Positions 8,765 to 17,352 are shown, counted from the stretch's first letter. The stretch is DNA of 64,000 nt from JAWXUU01 sp044426085 (GCA_044426085.1 JAWXUU010000005.1:62001-126000), one strand, 5' to 3'. Notes: generated from the letters alone by a model not told the origin. Numbers and translations: made by a program.

Positions 8765-9889
8765 ATGTTTAAGAAAATTACACTGTTTAAAAAAGTTGCA
8801 CTGCTTATATTGTGCGTTGCGGTTGTGTTGTCGGTTGTGAGCGTGGAAAAATCATGCGCGCTTGCAAATTTAAAGGAAATTGAGATGTGTGGGGCGGTTG
8901 AAAGTGGCAATGAAGTGCTGTATGACGGTGATGTTTGTCACTTGTTTACCCACTGTCTTGTTGCAAATCCGAAAAAAGCTTTTGTGAAATCAAACGATAT
9001 GGCGGTGCACTACGATGCCGACTGCCTTGTGCCGTGCGAGTTTGAAAGGATTTTGCAGGAGCTTTATAACAACAATTATGTGCTTTGCGATATATCTGAT
9101 ACCTACGAAATTGAAAATGGCAAGGCGAAAAAGAAAAGTTTTTTGTTTCCGCAAAATAAAAAGCCACTCGTTTTAAGTTTCGACGATGTGGTTTACGACC
9201 CCAAAAAAAGTGGCAAGGGCATGGCGGATAGGCTTGTTTTGCAAAACGGCGAAATCGCCACAGAAACTTTTGGCGAGGGCGTCAGCTTCGATAACGAATT
9301 TGTAGGCATTTTGGAAAGCTTTATAAAAAAGCACCCCGATTTTTCGCATAACGGTGCAAGGGGAATAATTTGCCTAACGGGGTTTTCTGGTGTGTTTGGA
9401 TATAGAACGCAAGAGGGAAGCGAGAACCGCGAAAGTGAAATCGCAAAGGCAAAGCAAGTTGCAAAAAGGCTTAGCGAAAGCGGTTGGAAGTTCGCTTGCC
9501 ACAGCTTTGCCCACGGACACATGAAAAAAATGACAGCAGAGCAAATTGCTCTGGACACCCAAAAGTGGAACGACCAAGTTGCCAGCATAGTTGGAAAAAC
9601 ACAGCTGTATGTTTATCCTTATGGCGAGTGGGTGATCAGCGAAAATCAGAATGGCGAAAATGTCACAAGCGAAAAGCACACCGCGCTTGTGGATGCAGGC
9701 TTCAAAGTCTTTTTCGGTGTGGGCGCAAAACAGTTCTATTCATATCTGCCTTTCTCGGGTGAAGATAAATATCTTTTCATGGATAGATGTTCCCTTGATG
9801 GAGTGACACTGAGAAGCGAAAACGGCGAGATAGAAAGGTATTTTGACCCTAAGAAAGTTATTGATGAAGAGAGTAGGAGGAAAAATTAA
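8765..9889 (+). CDS. Exported polysaccharide deacetylase-like protein
   Basis: About 374 residues. A Lys-rich N-terminus and a hydrophobic segment (KVALLILCVAVVLSVVSV) form a signal peptide or anchor. The body has NodB-fold motifs: VLSFDDVVYD carries the Asp pair of motif 1, SHSFAHGHM the His-x3-His-type metal site, and LYVYPYGEW the later Tyr-Pro motif. Such enzymes remove N-acetyl groups from peptidoglycan or other surface polysaccharide outside the cell; the substrate here is unknown. The ATG at 8765 follows a GGGGG ribosome-binding site; the frame extends upstream to 8693 without one. The last codons and the TAA stop come from the AAAAATT heptads of element R2, so insertion of R2 appears to have reshaped the C-terminus. 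Confidence 0.8.
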   Translation: MFKKITLFKKVALLILCVAVVLSVVSVEKSCALANLKEIEMCGAVESGNEVLYDGDVCHLFTHCLVANPKKAFVKSNDMAVHYDADCLVPCEFERILQELYNNNYVLCDISDTYEIENGKAKKKSFLFPQNKKPLVLSFDDVVYDPKKSGKGMADRLVLQNGEIATETFGEGVSFDNEFVGILESFIKKHPDFSHNGARGIICLTGFSGVFGYRTQEGSENRESEIAKAKQVAKRLSESGWKFACHSFAHGHMKKMTAEQIALDTQKWNDQVASIVGKTQLYVYPYGEWVISENQNGENVTSEKHTALVDAGFKVFFGVGAKQFYSYLPFSGEDKYLFMDRCSLDGVTLRSENGEIERYFDPKKVIDEESRRKN

Positions 9890-10006
9890 AAATTAAAAAT
9901 TAAAAATTCAAAATTAAAAATTGTGGTAAGGCACTCGCTTCGCTTGTGCTTTCTATAATTTAAATAATTGAAAGTGCGGGCAGAGTGAGTGCATTACTGC
10001 ACCTAT
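9881..10006. repeat. R2: short palindromic intergenic element
   Basis: Five AAAAATT-type heptads, GTGGTAAGGCACTCGC, a short core, then a decayed right arm (GAGTGCATTACTGCACC). It lacks the CAGGCTTCGCTCTGCGAGC module. It overlaps the 3' end of the deacetylase gene. The rest of the gap to 10319 holds the pot promoter and operators. Confidence 0.75.
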
Positions 10007-10081
10007 TCGCATTTGCTGTTTTAAATCGGAAAGGTTTATTATGTTTTTTTGCAAATGTGCGGAAAAAGATAATGAAAACAA

Positions 10082-10110
10082 TTGACTTTTTTTTAAAAAA
10101 AGTATAAAAT
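10082..10110 (+). promoter_or_regulatory. Promoter of the polyamine operon
   Basis: TTGACT at 10082-10087 and TAAAAT at 10105-10110 are separated by 17 bases. The predicted start near 10117 lies just upstream of an array of dyads, so bound regulator would block initiation or early elongation. Confidence 0.75.
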
Positions 10111-10121
10111 ATGCATTGTGA

Positions 10122-10242
10122 GTTTAGAAATGCTAAACTTTTGGTTTATATATAGCTAAACTCGCTAAACTTATTGTTTAAAATTACTACATCTGTTAAA
10201 CAAAAAGTTTATTTTAACGTAACATACTAAACAGAATGTTTA
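10122..10242 (+). promoter_or_regulatory. Array of TAAAC-N5-GTTTA operators, 31-32 bp phasing
   Basis: Four dyads TAAAC-N5-GTTTA start at 10134, 10166, 10197 and 10228, so intervals are 32, 31 and 31 bp, three helical turns each. An extra GTTTAG-N5-CTAAAC dyad at 10122-10138 overlaps the first. The array sits between the promoter and the XRE-cupin regulator gene and is most simply that regulator's binding site (autorepression and control of potABCD). Confidence 0.75.
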
Positions 10243-10319
10243 TAAATACGTGCTTTATGCACCTTTTCGGCACTCTAAATCACAAAATCGTTGTGATTTC
10301 ACAAAAATAGGGGAACAAA

Positions 10320-10856
10320 ATGGAAATCGGAATCAAAATCAAACAAATGCGTTTGTCGCTTGGGCTCACACAAGAGGAACTTGCCGACAGATGTGAAATA
10401 ACAAAGGGGTATATTTCCCAGCTAGAAAACGACCTAACCAGTCCTTCGATTGCAACGCTTTCGGATATTTTATCCGCACTTGGAAGTGACCTCAGCGAGT
10501 TTTTTGAAAAGGGTGGCAAGGATGAAAGGGTTGTGTTTTCTGAAGATGCCTTTATCATAAAGGAAACCGACGAAGGCAAGCTTACTTGGCTTGTGCCAAA
10601 CTCGCAAAAAAACACAATGGAACCTATTTTGATGATTGTGAAAAAGGGGTGCGCAACAGAAGATGATATGCCACACGAAGGTGAGGAATTTGGCTATGTT
10701 TTAAAAGGCAGAATCAAAATCAACCTTGGATCTAAAAGCTATATTGCAAAAAAGGGCGAGTCTTTTTATTACGTTTCTGATAAGACGCACAACATCGAAA
10801 GTATTGGCTCGGAAGATGCGAAGATTATTTGGGTATCTTCACCACCAAACTTTTAA
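10320..10856 (+). CDS. XRE-cupin regulator of polyamine uptake (PuuR-like)
   Basis: The 178-residue protein has an XRE helix-turn-helix at 5-62 (LGLTQEELADRCEITKGYIS) and a C-terminal cupin at about 105-172 (PHEGEEFGYVLKGRIKI, then KKGESFYY). The same architecture is seen in PuuR and in regulators that head pot operons in Clostridia; the cupin is thought to sense the ligand. GGGGAA precedes the ATG. It is the first gene of a same-strand series with potABCD, and the dyad array upstream suggests autoregulation. Polyamine as effector is inferred from the neighbours. Confidence 0.88.
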   Translation: MEIGIKIKQMRLSLGLTQEELADRCEITKGYISQLENDLTSPSIATLSDILSALGSDLSEFFEKGGKDERVVFSEDAFIIKETDEGKLTWLVPNSQKNTMEPILMIVKKGCATEDDMPHEGEEFGYVLKGRIKINLGSKSYIAKKGESFYYVSDKTHNIESIGSEDAKIIWVSSPPNF

Positions 10857-10949
10857 AATAGCAATTGAAATATAAAAACAATAAAGAAAAATAAAAAACA
10901 ACAAAATTTTTCATACATACATGACGCTGTCGCGTCGGGAGGAATAGAC

Positions 10950-12407
10950 ATGATTGACAAGAATCACGTAATCATTGATTTAAAAAGCATCACTAAAAGC
11001 TTTGGTGATTTTCACGCGGTAAAGGATTTGAGCCTTTTTGTGAGAAAGGGTGAATTTATCACTTTGCTTGGACCATCTGGTTGTGGCAAGACAACAACGC
11101 TTCGCATACTTGCGGGTTTTGATATGCCAACTTCTGGTTCGGTTATCATCGATGGTGAAGATTTCACGTCAGTGCCTCCCCACCTTCGCCCTGTCAACAC
11201 TGTTTTCCAAAGATACGCACTTTTCCCACACCTTAATGTTTACGATAACATTGCGTTTGGATTGAAGCTAAAAAAATGGGATTCTGATAGAATTGAAAAG
11301 AAAGTCAACTACGTTTTGAAAGTTGTTGGCATGACTGATTATGAAGATAGGGATGTGGCTTCTCTTTCTGGCGGACAACAACAGCGTGTTGCAATTGCCC
11401 GCGCGATTGCAAACGAGCCACAAATCTTGCTTTTGGATGAGCCACTTGGTGCGCTTGATTTGAAGATGAGAAAAGATATGCAACTTGAACTTATCAAAAT
11501 GCATAACGAACTTGGAATCACTTTCCTTTATGTGACGCACGATCAAGAAGAAGCGCTCACAATGAGCGATGTTATTGTGGTTATGAACGAAGGTGTTATC
11601 CAACAAATCGGAAAGCCAACTGATATTTATAACGAACCTATCAATGCGTTTGTTGCCGACTTCATTGGCGACAGCAACATTTTGTCGGGCACGATGAAAA
11701 AGGACTATCTTGTTCATTTCGACGGCGTGGATGTTGAATGTGTTGACGGCGGATTTGAAGAAAACGAACCTGTGGACGTTGTTATTCGTCCAGAGGATAT
11801 ATATATTGTTGATAGAACAATGAAAGAAGGCTATCATCACGGCGAAGTTATCTCTTGCATATTCAAAGGTGTGCATTATGAAATGGGCGTGAAAACAGAA
11901 AGCACAACAGAATATTATGTTCAAGATACAAAAGCTCGCCAAATCGGCGAACAAGTAAGCATATATGTGGATAGCGAAGATATTCACATCATGCATAAAA
12001 TGCACCTCACAAACACTTTCAGTGGTGTTGTTTCTGATTTCTGCGAAGTGGAATTTGCCGGCGAAGTTTTCGATTGCAACACAAACCAACTTGCAAAAGG
12101 TGCAACTCTTTCGGAAGATAAACGCCCAATCGATGCAAGCGGAAACGAAATCAGCTTCAAGGGTGATAAAGTGAAAGTGGAAATCGACTTTGCAGATGTG
12201 GAACTTACTGATAACCAAGAAGAAGGCACACTTGCAGGTGAAATCAAAACGATTCTTTTCAAGGGCAACCACTATCACCTTGGCGTGAAAACTGAATATG
12301 GCGACATGTTTTATGTGGACACAACAGATGTTTGGGACGACGGCGACAGAGTTGGTATCAAAATCCACCCTGAAAAAATCCGCCTATGCCACAGCGAGGT
12401 AGAATGA
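10950..12407 (+). CDS. potA: Spermidine/putrescine ABC transporter ATPase, duplicated TOBE half
   Basis: ATPase of the polyamine importer, acting on the inner face of the membrane with PotB and PotC. Motifs: GPSGCGKTT (Walker A, about 43-51), LSGGQQQR (signature), ILLLDEPLGALD (Walker B and D-loop), YVTHDQEEA (H-loop). At 485 residues it is well over 100 longer than usual PotA. The extra length is a second copy of the C-terminal TOBE element: IFKGVHYEMGVKTE near residue 309 and LFKGNHYHLGVKTE near residue 435, each followed by a similar strand pattern. GGGAGG precedes the ATG, and a small GACGC-N4-GCGTC hairpin lies just upstream of it. The stop overlaps the potB start (ATGA). Confidence 0.95.
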   Translation: MIDKNHVIIDLKSITKSFGDFHAVKDLSLFVRKGEFITLLGPSGCGKTTTLRILAGFDMPTSGSVIIDGEDFTSVPPHLRPVNTVFQRYALFPHLNVYDNIAFGLKLKKWDSDRIEKKVNYVLKVVGMTDYEDRDVASLSGGQQQRVAIARAIANEPQILLLDEPLGALDLKMRKDMQLELIKMHNELGITFLYVTHDQEEALTMSDVIVVMNEGVIQQIGKPTDIYNEPINAFVADFIGDSNILSGTMKKDYLVHFDGVDVECVDGGFEENEPVDVVIRPEDIYIVDRTMKEGYHHGEVISCIFKGVHYEMGVKTESTTEYYVQDTKARQIGEQVSIYVDSEDIHIMHKMHLTNTFSGVVSDFCEVEFAGEVFDCNTNQLAKGATLSEDKRPIDASGNEISFKGDKVKVEIDFADVELTDNQEEGTLAGEIKTILFKGNHYHLGVKTEYGDMFYVDTTDVWDDGDRVGIKIHPEKIRLCHSEVE

Positions 12408-13183
12408 TGAAATTCAAAAGAAAGTATTTGGGATTCCCATATGTGGCGTTCCTGCTTTTGTTTGTGGTGCTTCCATTGATATTTATTTTGTGGTATGCAT
12501 TCACAGATTCGCAAGGTAACTTCACCGTTTCAAACTTCACTTATTTCTTCACGAATTCCGAAGCTTTGAACGCACTTATATATTCACTTTATATCGCGCT
12601 TGCAACAACGGGGCTTTGCCTTGTTATTGCGTATCCAGTTGCGATGATACTATCAAACAAGAAATTTAACAATTCCAGCCTTATGATTGTACTTTTCATT
12701 TTGCCTATGTGGATGAATTTTCTTTTGAGAACTCTTTCTATTAGGGAAATGTTTTGGGCATTTAATATGAACCTTGGCGAGCTTACAACCATTATTGGTA
12801 TGGTTTATAACTTCCTTCCGTTCATGATTTTGCCTATATATACAACTCTTCTAAAAATGGATAAATCTCTTATCGAAGCCGCCGAAGATTTGGGGGCAAA
12901 ACCAGCAGAAGTTTTCTTGAAGGTGACTTTTCCCCTTTCAATCCCTGGTGTGGTCAGCGGAATTCTCATGGTGTTTATGCCAACGATTTCCACTTTCGTC
13001 ATATCAGACTTGCTAAGCGTGGGAAGAATCCAACTTCTTGGAAACCTTATCAACTTGTATTTCACAACTGGTAATAACTGGCATCTTGGCAGTGCGATTG
13101 CACTTCTCATGCTTGTGCTTATCGGTATCACGATGCTACTTTCAGGAAAAGATGAAAGTGGCGAAAGGGGGTCTTTATGGTAA
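12404..13183 (+). CDS. potB: Spermidine/putrescine ABC transporter permease
   Basis: First permease of the polyamine importer, 259 residues with about six membrane helices beginning FPYVAFLLLFVVLPLIFILWYAF. The EAA loop that contacts the ATPase is EAAEDLGAKPAEVFLKVTFPLSIPG. The start ATG at 12404 overlaps the potA stop and has GAGGT upstream; a second ATG follows directly at 12407. It overlaps potC by seven bases, so the proteins are probably translationally coupled. Confidence 0.95.
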   Translation: MMKFKRKYLGFPYVAFLLLFVVLPLIFILWYAFTDSQGNFTVSNFTYFFTNSEALNALIYSLYIALATTGLCLVIAYPVAMILSNKKFNNSSLMIVLFILPMWMNFLLRTLSIREMFWAFNMNLGELTTIIGMVYNFLPFMILPIYTTLLKMDKSLIEAAEDLGAKPAEVFLKVTFPLSIPGVVSGILMVFMPTISTFVISDLLSVGRIQLLGNLINLYFTTGNNWHLGSAIALLMLVLIGITMLLSGKDESGERGSLW

Positions 13184-13968
13184 AGAAAATATCAGCATGG
13201 GTGTATATCGCCTTGGTGCTTTGCTTTATATATCTCCCTATTGCAACAATCATGGTCTATTCTTTCACAACATCGAAAGTTATCGGAACGTGGACAGGTT
13301 TTTCATTCGAACTTTATAAAGAACTTTTTGTGGGTTCTTCAAGCGAAGCAATATTGCAAGCGTTCAGAAACACTATCGTTTTGGGGCTTAGTGCCGCAAC
13401 GATTTCAACGTTTTTGGGCACTATTGCGTCGATTGGTATTTTCACAATGAAGGGCAGTGCGAAAAAGAAAGTCTTGTCGCTAAACCAAATCCCAATCTTG
13501 AATGCCGATATCGTGACGGGTGTTGCGCTTATGTTGTTTTTTGTTGTGCTTGGTGTTTCAAGAGGTTTTTTCACCATCTTGATTGCACATATCGTCATAT
13601 GCACACCTTTTGTTGTGCTCGCGATTATGCCAAAGCTGAAACAAATGGACGGCTCGCTTTATGAGGCGGCGTGCGACCTTGGTGCAAAGCCACTTCAAGT
13701 GATTCACAAAGTTATCGTTCCGCAAATTTTGCCGGGGATTTTGTCTGGGTTTATGCTTGCGTTCACCCTTTCAATCGACGATTTTGTAATCACTATATTC
13801 AACAACGGAAGCTTCCAAACACTTTCAACATATATCTATGCCGACGCAAAAAAAGGCGGACTCACGCCAAGCTTGCGCGCACTTTCAACACTGATTTTTG
13901 TTTTTGTGCTAACTATGCTTCTCATTGTTAACATAAGAAAGAGCAAGGATGAAAAGAAAAACAAATAA
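13177..13968 (+). CDS. potC: Spermidine/putrescine ABC transporter permease
   Basis: Second permease, 263 residues and about six membrane helices. The EAA loop is EAACDLGAKPLQVIHKVIVPQILPG, and a conserved FTLSIDDFVIT segment characteristic of PotC-type permeases follows. GAAAGGGGG lies upstream of the start within potB. The C-terminus is a short Lys-rich tail. A 160-base purine-rich gap with no clear gene separates it from potD. Confidence 0.95.
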   Translation: MVKKISAWVYIALVLCFIYLPIATIMVYSFTTSKVIGTWTGFSFELYKELFVGSSSEAILQAFRNTIVLGLSAATISTFLGTIASIGIFTMKGSAKKKVLSLNQIPILNADIVTGVALMLFFVVLGVSRGFFTILIAHIVICTPFVVLAIMPKLKQMDGSLYEAACDLGAKPLQVIHKVIVPQILPGILSGFMLAFTLSIDDFVITIFNNGSFQTLSTYIYADAKKGGLTPSLRALSTLIFVFVLTMLLIVNIRKSKDEKKNK

Positions 13969-14129
13969 TACAAACAAATAATACAAACAAAATAAACAAA
14001 CGAAATAAATAAAACCAAAATAAGAGAAAAGAAGAAACAAACAAAGACAATTTGAAAAGAAAAGTTTTTAAATCACGAAAAGAAAAGAAAAAAGTAAAAA
14101 GAAAAAGTAAAAATTAATGAGGAAGTAAA

Positions 14130-15530
14130 ATGAAAAAAATTATTATTCTAATTTTGATACTATGCCTGACGCTGAGCATGTTTGCGGGTTGCGGAAATGA
14201 AGACAGAAGCACAATATTGAAAGTTTATAACTGGGCGGATTATATCGATGAAGATCTTATCGACGAATTCGAAGCGTACTATTTTGAAAAATACGGTATC
14301 GAACTTACAGTTCAATACGACACGTTCGATACAAATGAAATCATGTATAACAAAATTGCACAAGCAAAAGAAGACTACGACGTTGCTTGCCCATCAGAAT
14401 ACATGATTGAAAGAATGCTTAATAACGACTTGCTTATCCCAATCGACCAAGATATCATCGATGGCATCTATGCGGAAAATGTTCCACAGTTCATCATTGA
14501 TAACTTTGCGGAAATGGCTGTCAAAGATGGCGAAACTTATGCCGCAGGTTATATGTGGGGAACGATTGGTATTATGTATAACAAAAACGAAGTTTCACTT
14601 GAACAGCTTGAAGCAGAAGGTTGGGGAATTTTGTGGGATACAGATTATTCAAACAAAATCTTCATGAAAGATTCAATAAGAGATACTTTCGCAGTTGGTA
14701 ACCTCTACGCTTTCGAAGATGAATATAACGCACTTCTCGATAGCTACAACGCGGGTGAAATCACAGCGGAAGAATATGAAAATGCATTTTCTGAAATCTT
14801 CAACGACACTTCAGCTGAAACAATCGCTGCAGTGGAAGCGGTTTTGACGGAGCAAAAAACATCAGTAAACGCAATGTATGATGTAGACTATGATAAAGAC
14901 GCTATGGTTAATGGCACAGCATACCTAGACGTTGCTTGGAGCGGAGACGCTATGTGGGCAATTTGGGAAGCTGAAGAAGCAGACAACGGCGTAGAGCTTG
15001 GCTACTACATTCCGACAAGCGGAACAAACATTTGGTTCGACGGTTGGATTATCCCAGCATATGCGGGCAATGTTCAAGCGGCAAACGAATGGATTGCTTT
15101 CATGCTTGAAGAAGAATCTGCAATCGCAAATATGGACTATATCGGATACACTTCTGTTGTTGCAGGAACAACTGGCGAAGTTTTGGAATACGTTGAAGAA
15201 TACGCGTTCGAAGATGACGACGCAATCGACGCAGAATACTTCTTTGGCGATGATGCACACAATGTTGTTTTGAACTCTACAATGTATCCAGATTCTTCAA
15301 TCGTTTTGTCAGCTGGCGTGATGAGAGACTTCGGTGGCGCAGACGACGCAGTGACAGAAATGTGGACAAGACTTAAAGGAAACGAAATTTCTTGGACAGT
15401 TATCATCGTTATCGCTGTGGTTGTTATCGCAGGTGTTGCTGTGGTTGTTTTGAAAGTTAAAAAGAACGCAAAAAAGAAATCAAAATCTAAATCAAAATCA
15501 AAGAAAAAATCAGGATATACGCCTGAATAA
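14130..15530 (+). CDS. potD: Polyamine-binding lipoprotein with extra C-terminal membrane anchor
   Basis: Substrate-binding subunit outside the membrane. The N-terminus is a lipoprotein signal with lipobox MFAGC (Cys near residue 22), processed by Lgt, which is also encoded here (57.6 kb). The mature part follows the PotD fold: LKVYNWADYIDEDLIDEFE, the TFDTNEIMYNKI region, and the DVAWSGDAMWA and GTNIWFDGWIIPAYA segments that line the polyamine site. Two oddities make it 466 residues long. There is an acidic helical insert at about 190-250. After the domain comes a hydrophobic helix (IIVIAVVVIAGVAVVVL) and a Lys/Ser tail (KKNAKKKSKSKSKSKKK). That tail predicts a second, transmembrane anchor with the C-terminus inside, which ordinary PotD lacks. 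Confidence 0.92.
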   Translation: MKKIIILILILCLTLSMFAGCGNEDRSTILKVYNWADYIDEDLIDEFEAYYFEKYGIELTVQYDTFDTNEIMYNKIAQAKEDYDVACPSEYMIERMLNNDLLIPIDQDIIDGIYAENVPQFIIDNFAEMAVKDGETYAAGYMWGTIGIMYNKNEVSLEQLEAEGWGILWDTDYSNKIFMKDSIRDTFAVGNLYAFEDEYNALLDSYNAGEITAEEYENAFSEIFNDTSAETIAAVEAVLTEQKTSVNAMYDVDYDKDAMVNGTAYLDVAWSGDAMWAIWEAEEADNGVELGYYIPTSGTNIWFDGWIIPAYAGNVQAANEWIAFMLEEESAIANMDYIGYTSVVAGTTGEVLEYVEEYAFEDDDAIDAEYFFGDDAHNVVLNSTMYPDSSIVLSAGVMRDFGGADDAVTEMWTRLKGNEISWTVIIVIAVVVIAGVAVVVLKVKKNAKKKSKSKSKSKKKSGYTPE

Positions 15531-15535
15531 GAAAG

Positions 15536-15556
15536 AGGTGGCAGTGCCACCTTTTT
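15536..15556 (+). terminator. Terminator of the pot operon
   Basis: AGGTGGC (15536-15542) pairs with GCCACCT (15546-15552), followed by TTTTCTT. It begins six bases after the potD stop. Confidence 0.75.
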
Positions 15557-15562
15557 CTTATT

Positions 15563-15775
15563 TAATTAAAAATTAAAAACAGGCTTCGCTCTGCGAGCTC
15601 GATAAAAATTGAAAATTGTGGTAAGCACGGGAGCGAAGCTCCCTGTGCATTCAATTATTAGATACAACAGTAAAAGAGTTACGATTAACAAGTAATGCTC
15701 CTATATAAATTTCTAACTAATAGTATGCACGAACGCAGTGAGTGCGTTACTACAATTTTCCATTTTCAATTATAC
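15563..15775. repeat. R3: palindromic intergenic element
   Basis: Left arm: heptads, the CAGGCTTCGCTCTGCGAGC module and GTGGTAAGCACGGGAGCG. Core includes TTAGATACAACAG. Right arm: GCAGTGAGTGCGTTACTACA and degenerate heptads. The cdd promoter begins directly after it. Confidence 0.8.
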
Positions 15776-15782
15776 AATCGCT

Positions 15783-15811
15783 TTGACTTTGATTACGAAA
15801 CATGTTATACT
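15783..15811 (+). promoter_or_regulatory. Promoter of cdd
   Basis: TTGACT at 15783-15788 and TATACT at 15806-15811 with a 17-base spacer, abutting the right end of R3. Confidence 0.85.
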
Positions 15812-15835
15812 GTATCCACGAAAGGGGGAGTTATT

Positions 15836-16237
15836 ATGAAGGAAAAATATTTGGAACTTTTTGAAATGGCTTGCGAGGCGAGAACTCGTGCTTATGTGCC
15901 TTATTCTGGTTATTCGGTGGGGGCTGCATTGCTTTGCAAAAACGGCAAGATATTTCTTGGTTGCAACATAGAAAATTCTGCGTTCACCCCAACATCTTGT
16001 GCTGAAAGAACTGCTATTTTCAAAGCGGTTTCAGAATGCGAAAGAGAATTCGAAGCAATCGCTGTGGTCGCTGGCAAGGATAAACTTGAACCGCCATCAC
16101 CTTGCGGGGTATGCCGTCAAGTCATGCTTGAATTTTGCGACGATAATTTCGAAGTGATTTTGGGAACATGTGTGGAAGATTTGTATGTCACAACACTAGG
16201 TGATCTCATTCCAAATTCTTTCAGAACATATAAATAA
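15836..16237 (+). CDS. cdd: Cytidine deaminase
   Basis: Hydrolytic deamination of cytidine and deoxycytidine to uridine (pyrimidine salvage, cytoplasm). The 133-residue size is that of the tetrameric Gram-positive enzyme. Motifs: YVPYSGYSVGAAL, CNIENSAF, TSCAERTA (zinc Cys and catalytic Glu) and PCGVCRQ (two zinc Cys). The ATG at 15836 follows AAAGGGGGAG; the frame is open further upstream but without a ribosome-binding site and across the promoter. Monocistronic, with its own promoter and terminator. Confidence 0.95.
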   Translation: MKEKYLELFEMACEARTRAYVPYSGYSVGAALLCKNGKIFLGCNIENSAFTPTSCAERTAIFKAVSECEREFEAIAVVAGKDKLEPPSPCGVCRQVMLEFCDDNFEVILGTCVEDLYVTTLGDLIPNSFRTYK

Positions 16238-16336
16238 GCTACCCGAAAAAATAAACAAAGAAAACAAAATATATAAAATCAAATATATATATGCGAAAAC
16301 AAAACATGTAAAATCAAATATCGAAAAATAAAAAAG

Positions 16337-16360
16337 CTGAGCAACAATTGCTCAGTTTTT
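16337..16360 (+). terminator. Terminator of cdd
   Basis: CTGAGCAA (16337-16344) pairs with TTGCTCAG (16348-16355), followed by six Ts; As on the left side allow bidirectional use. The remainder of the gap to 16541 shows no gene or repeat. Confidence 0.88.
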
Positions 16361-16541
16361 TCAATTTCAAACCGGTGTGAGGTTTGATTGGCAAGTGAGG
16401 ATTGCCGTGCTATAAGTTTTGTTGGCGTGTGATGCCAAAGTGAAAAGGCACTTGTGTGGAGTGGATTTTCGTGTGGTTAAAATATCTATTAAGGATGTTA
16501 TAAATATATGCAATAAGGATAAAATTATGTGCATAATGTAT

Positions 16542-17006
16542 CTAAATTTCAAGTGTGTGGCTTGAAAAATATTCTGGTGGTGGCATTTTGATTTCCGCTT
16601 TAGAAGCAAAGAATTTCAAATTCTTTTCGTATTCCATTCGTTCAATCAATAAAACTTCAAGATAACTTGAAGCGTATGATAAAATTTCATCAAGATATCT
16701 GTGATATGTGCGCGGGGAAATATCAAGCTTTTTGCAAGTTTTTGCCCGCTTGTGTCGCAAGAAATATCGCGACTTTATTATGTATCGCTTGTTTTCGCGA
16801 AAGTATCGGTATGTTTTTTGCACAACTTTGCTCATCATGATGTTCAAAAAATCAGCAGTTCCAAATTCTTCGTCCCCCGAATAAAGCAGAGCACTGTTGA
16901 ATGGATACATAGTGTTTGTGAAAGCGACTAACTTTTTCGAACATGTGTTGAAATGTTCATCGTAATGAAAAAAATAGTATTCAATAAGTTTTTTGTTGGC
17001 GTTCAT
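16542..17006 (-). CDS. ArpU-like phage regulator (putative)
   Basis: 154 residues, unrecognised by strong motif. The second half has a sigma-region-4-like helix-turn-helix (KTCKKLDISPRTYHRYLDEILSYASSYLE) preceded by aromatic, basic helices, the layout of small ArpU/RinA-type regulators that switch on late phage genes. It overlaps the preceding gene by four bases, so the two form an operon leaving the repressor region leftwards. Such a protein could act on the GTGCCA boxes in front of terS. The family call is tentative. Confidence 0.45.
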   Translation of the reverse strand: MNANKKLIEYYFFHYDEHFNTCSKKLVAFTNTMYPFNSALLYSGDEEFGTADFLNIMMSKVVQKTYRYFRENKRYIIKSRYFLRHKRAKTCKKLDISPRTYHRYLDEILSYASSYLEVLLIERMEYEKNLKFFASKAEIKMPPPEYFSSHTLEI

Positions 17007-17248
17007 AAATGTTCACCCCCAAAAGACATCTTTGCATCATCGGAAAAAACCGTCAGCATTTCTTCGTTAAAATGTTGGAAAAATTCCCAGAAAAAATTGT
17101 TGATTAAGTATTCTAGTAATGCAGTAGTATTTTTGTTTGCCTCAATTCCAAATGAATCTATAAGTTCCTTTTTCATCGCTTTTTTAATGCTGTTCTTTGG
17201 CACGTCGTATTCAAATGGAATCTCAAATTGATATTTGAGCTTTGCCAT
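17003..17248 (-). CDS. Small phage-region protein of unknown function
   Basis: 81 residues, no recognised family. The N-terminus is beta-like (KLKYQFEIPFEYDVP), then a long amphipathic helix region. GGAAGGTGAT gives a good ribosome-binding site. It is the first gene transcribed from the leftward switch promoter at 17467-17495, after a leader of about 215 bases that contains two hairpins. Confidence 0.6.
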   Translation of the reverse strand: MAKLKYQFEIPFEYDVPKNSIKKAMKKELIDSFGIEANKNTTALLEYLINNFFWEFFQHFNEEMLTVFSDDAKMSFGGEHL

Positions 17249-17310
17249 TTTATCACCTTCCTTTTTCCTTTTGGGCTGTAAAAATTTCTTTTTATCTTTC
17301 GTATGTTTGT

Positions 17311-17352
17311 ATGACCGAAATCACGGTCATATTATCGCTAAAAAATTAGCGA
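17311..17352. promoter_or_regulatory. Two palindromes in the leftward phage leader
   Basis: ATGACCG-N6-CGGTCAT at 17311-17330 and TCGCTAA-N4-TTAGCGA at 17335-17352. The first shares ATGACCGAAAT with the spacer of the leftward promoter, so it is a candidate repressor operator; both could also form RNA hairpins. Confidence 0.6.

Noticed and set aside
11268..12368. A 366-codon minus-strand frame antisense to potA
   Set aside because: Its product is rich in Phe, His, Cys and Ile from reversed coding sequence, has no ribosome-binding site and lies wholly within the well-supported potA.
16367..16609. An 80-codon minus-strand frame downstream of cdd
   Set aside because: It overlaps the end of the 154-residue phage gene in another frame, has low-complexity hydrophobic content and no ribosome-binding site.
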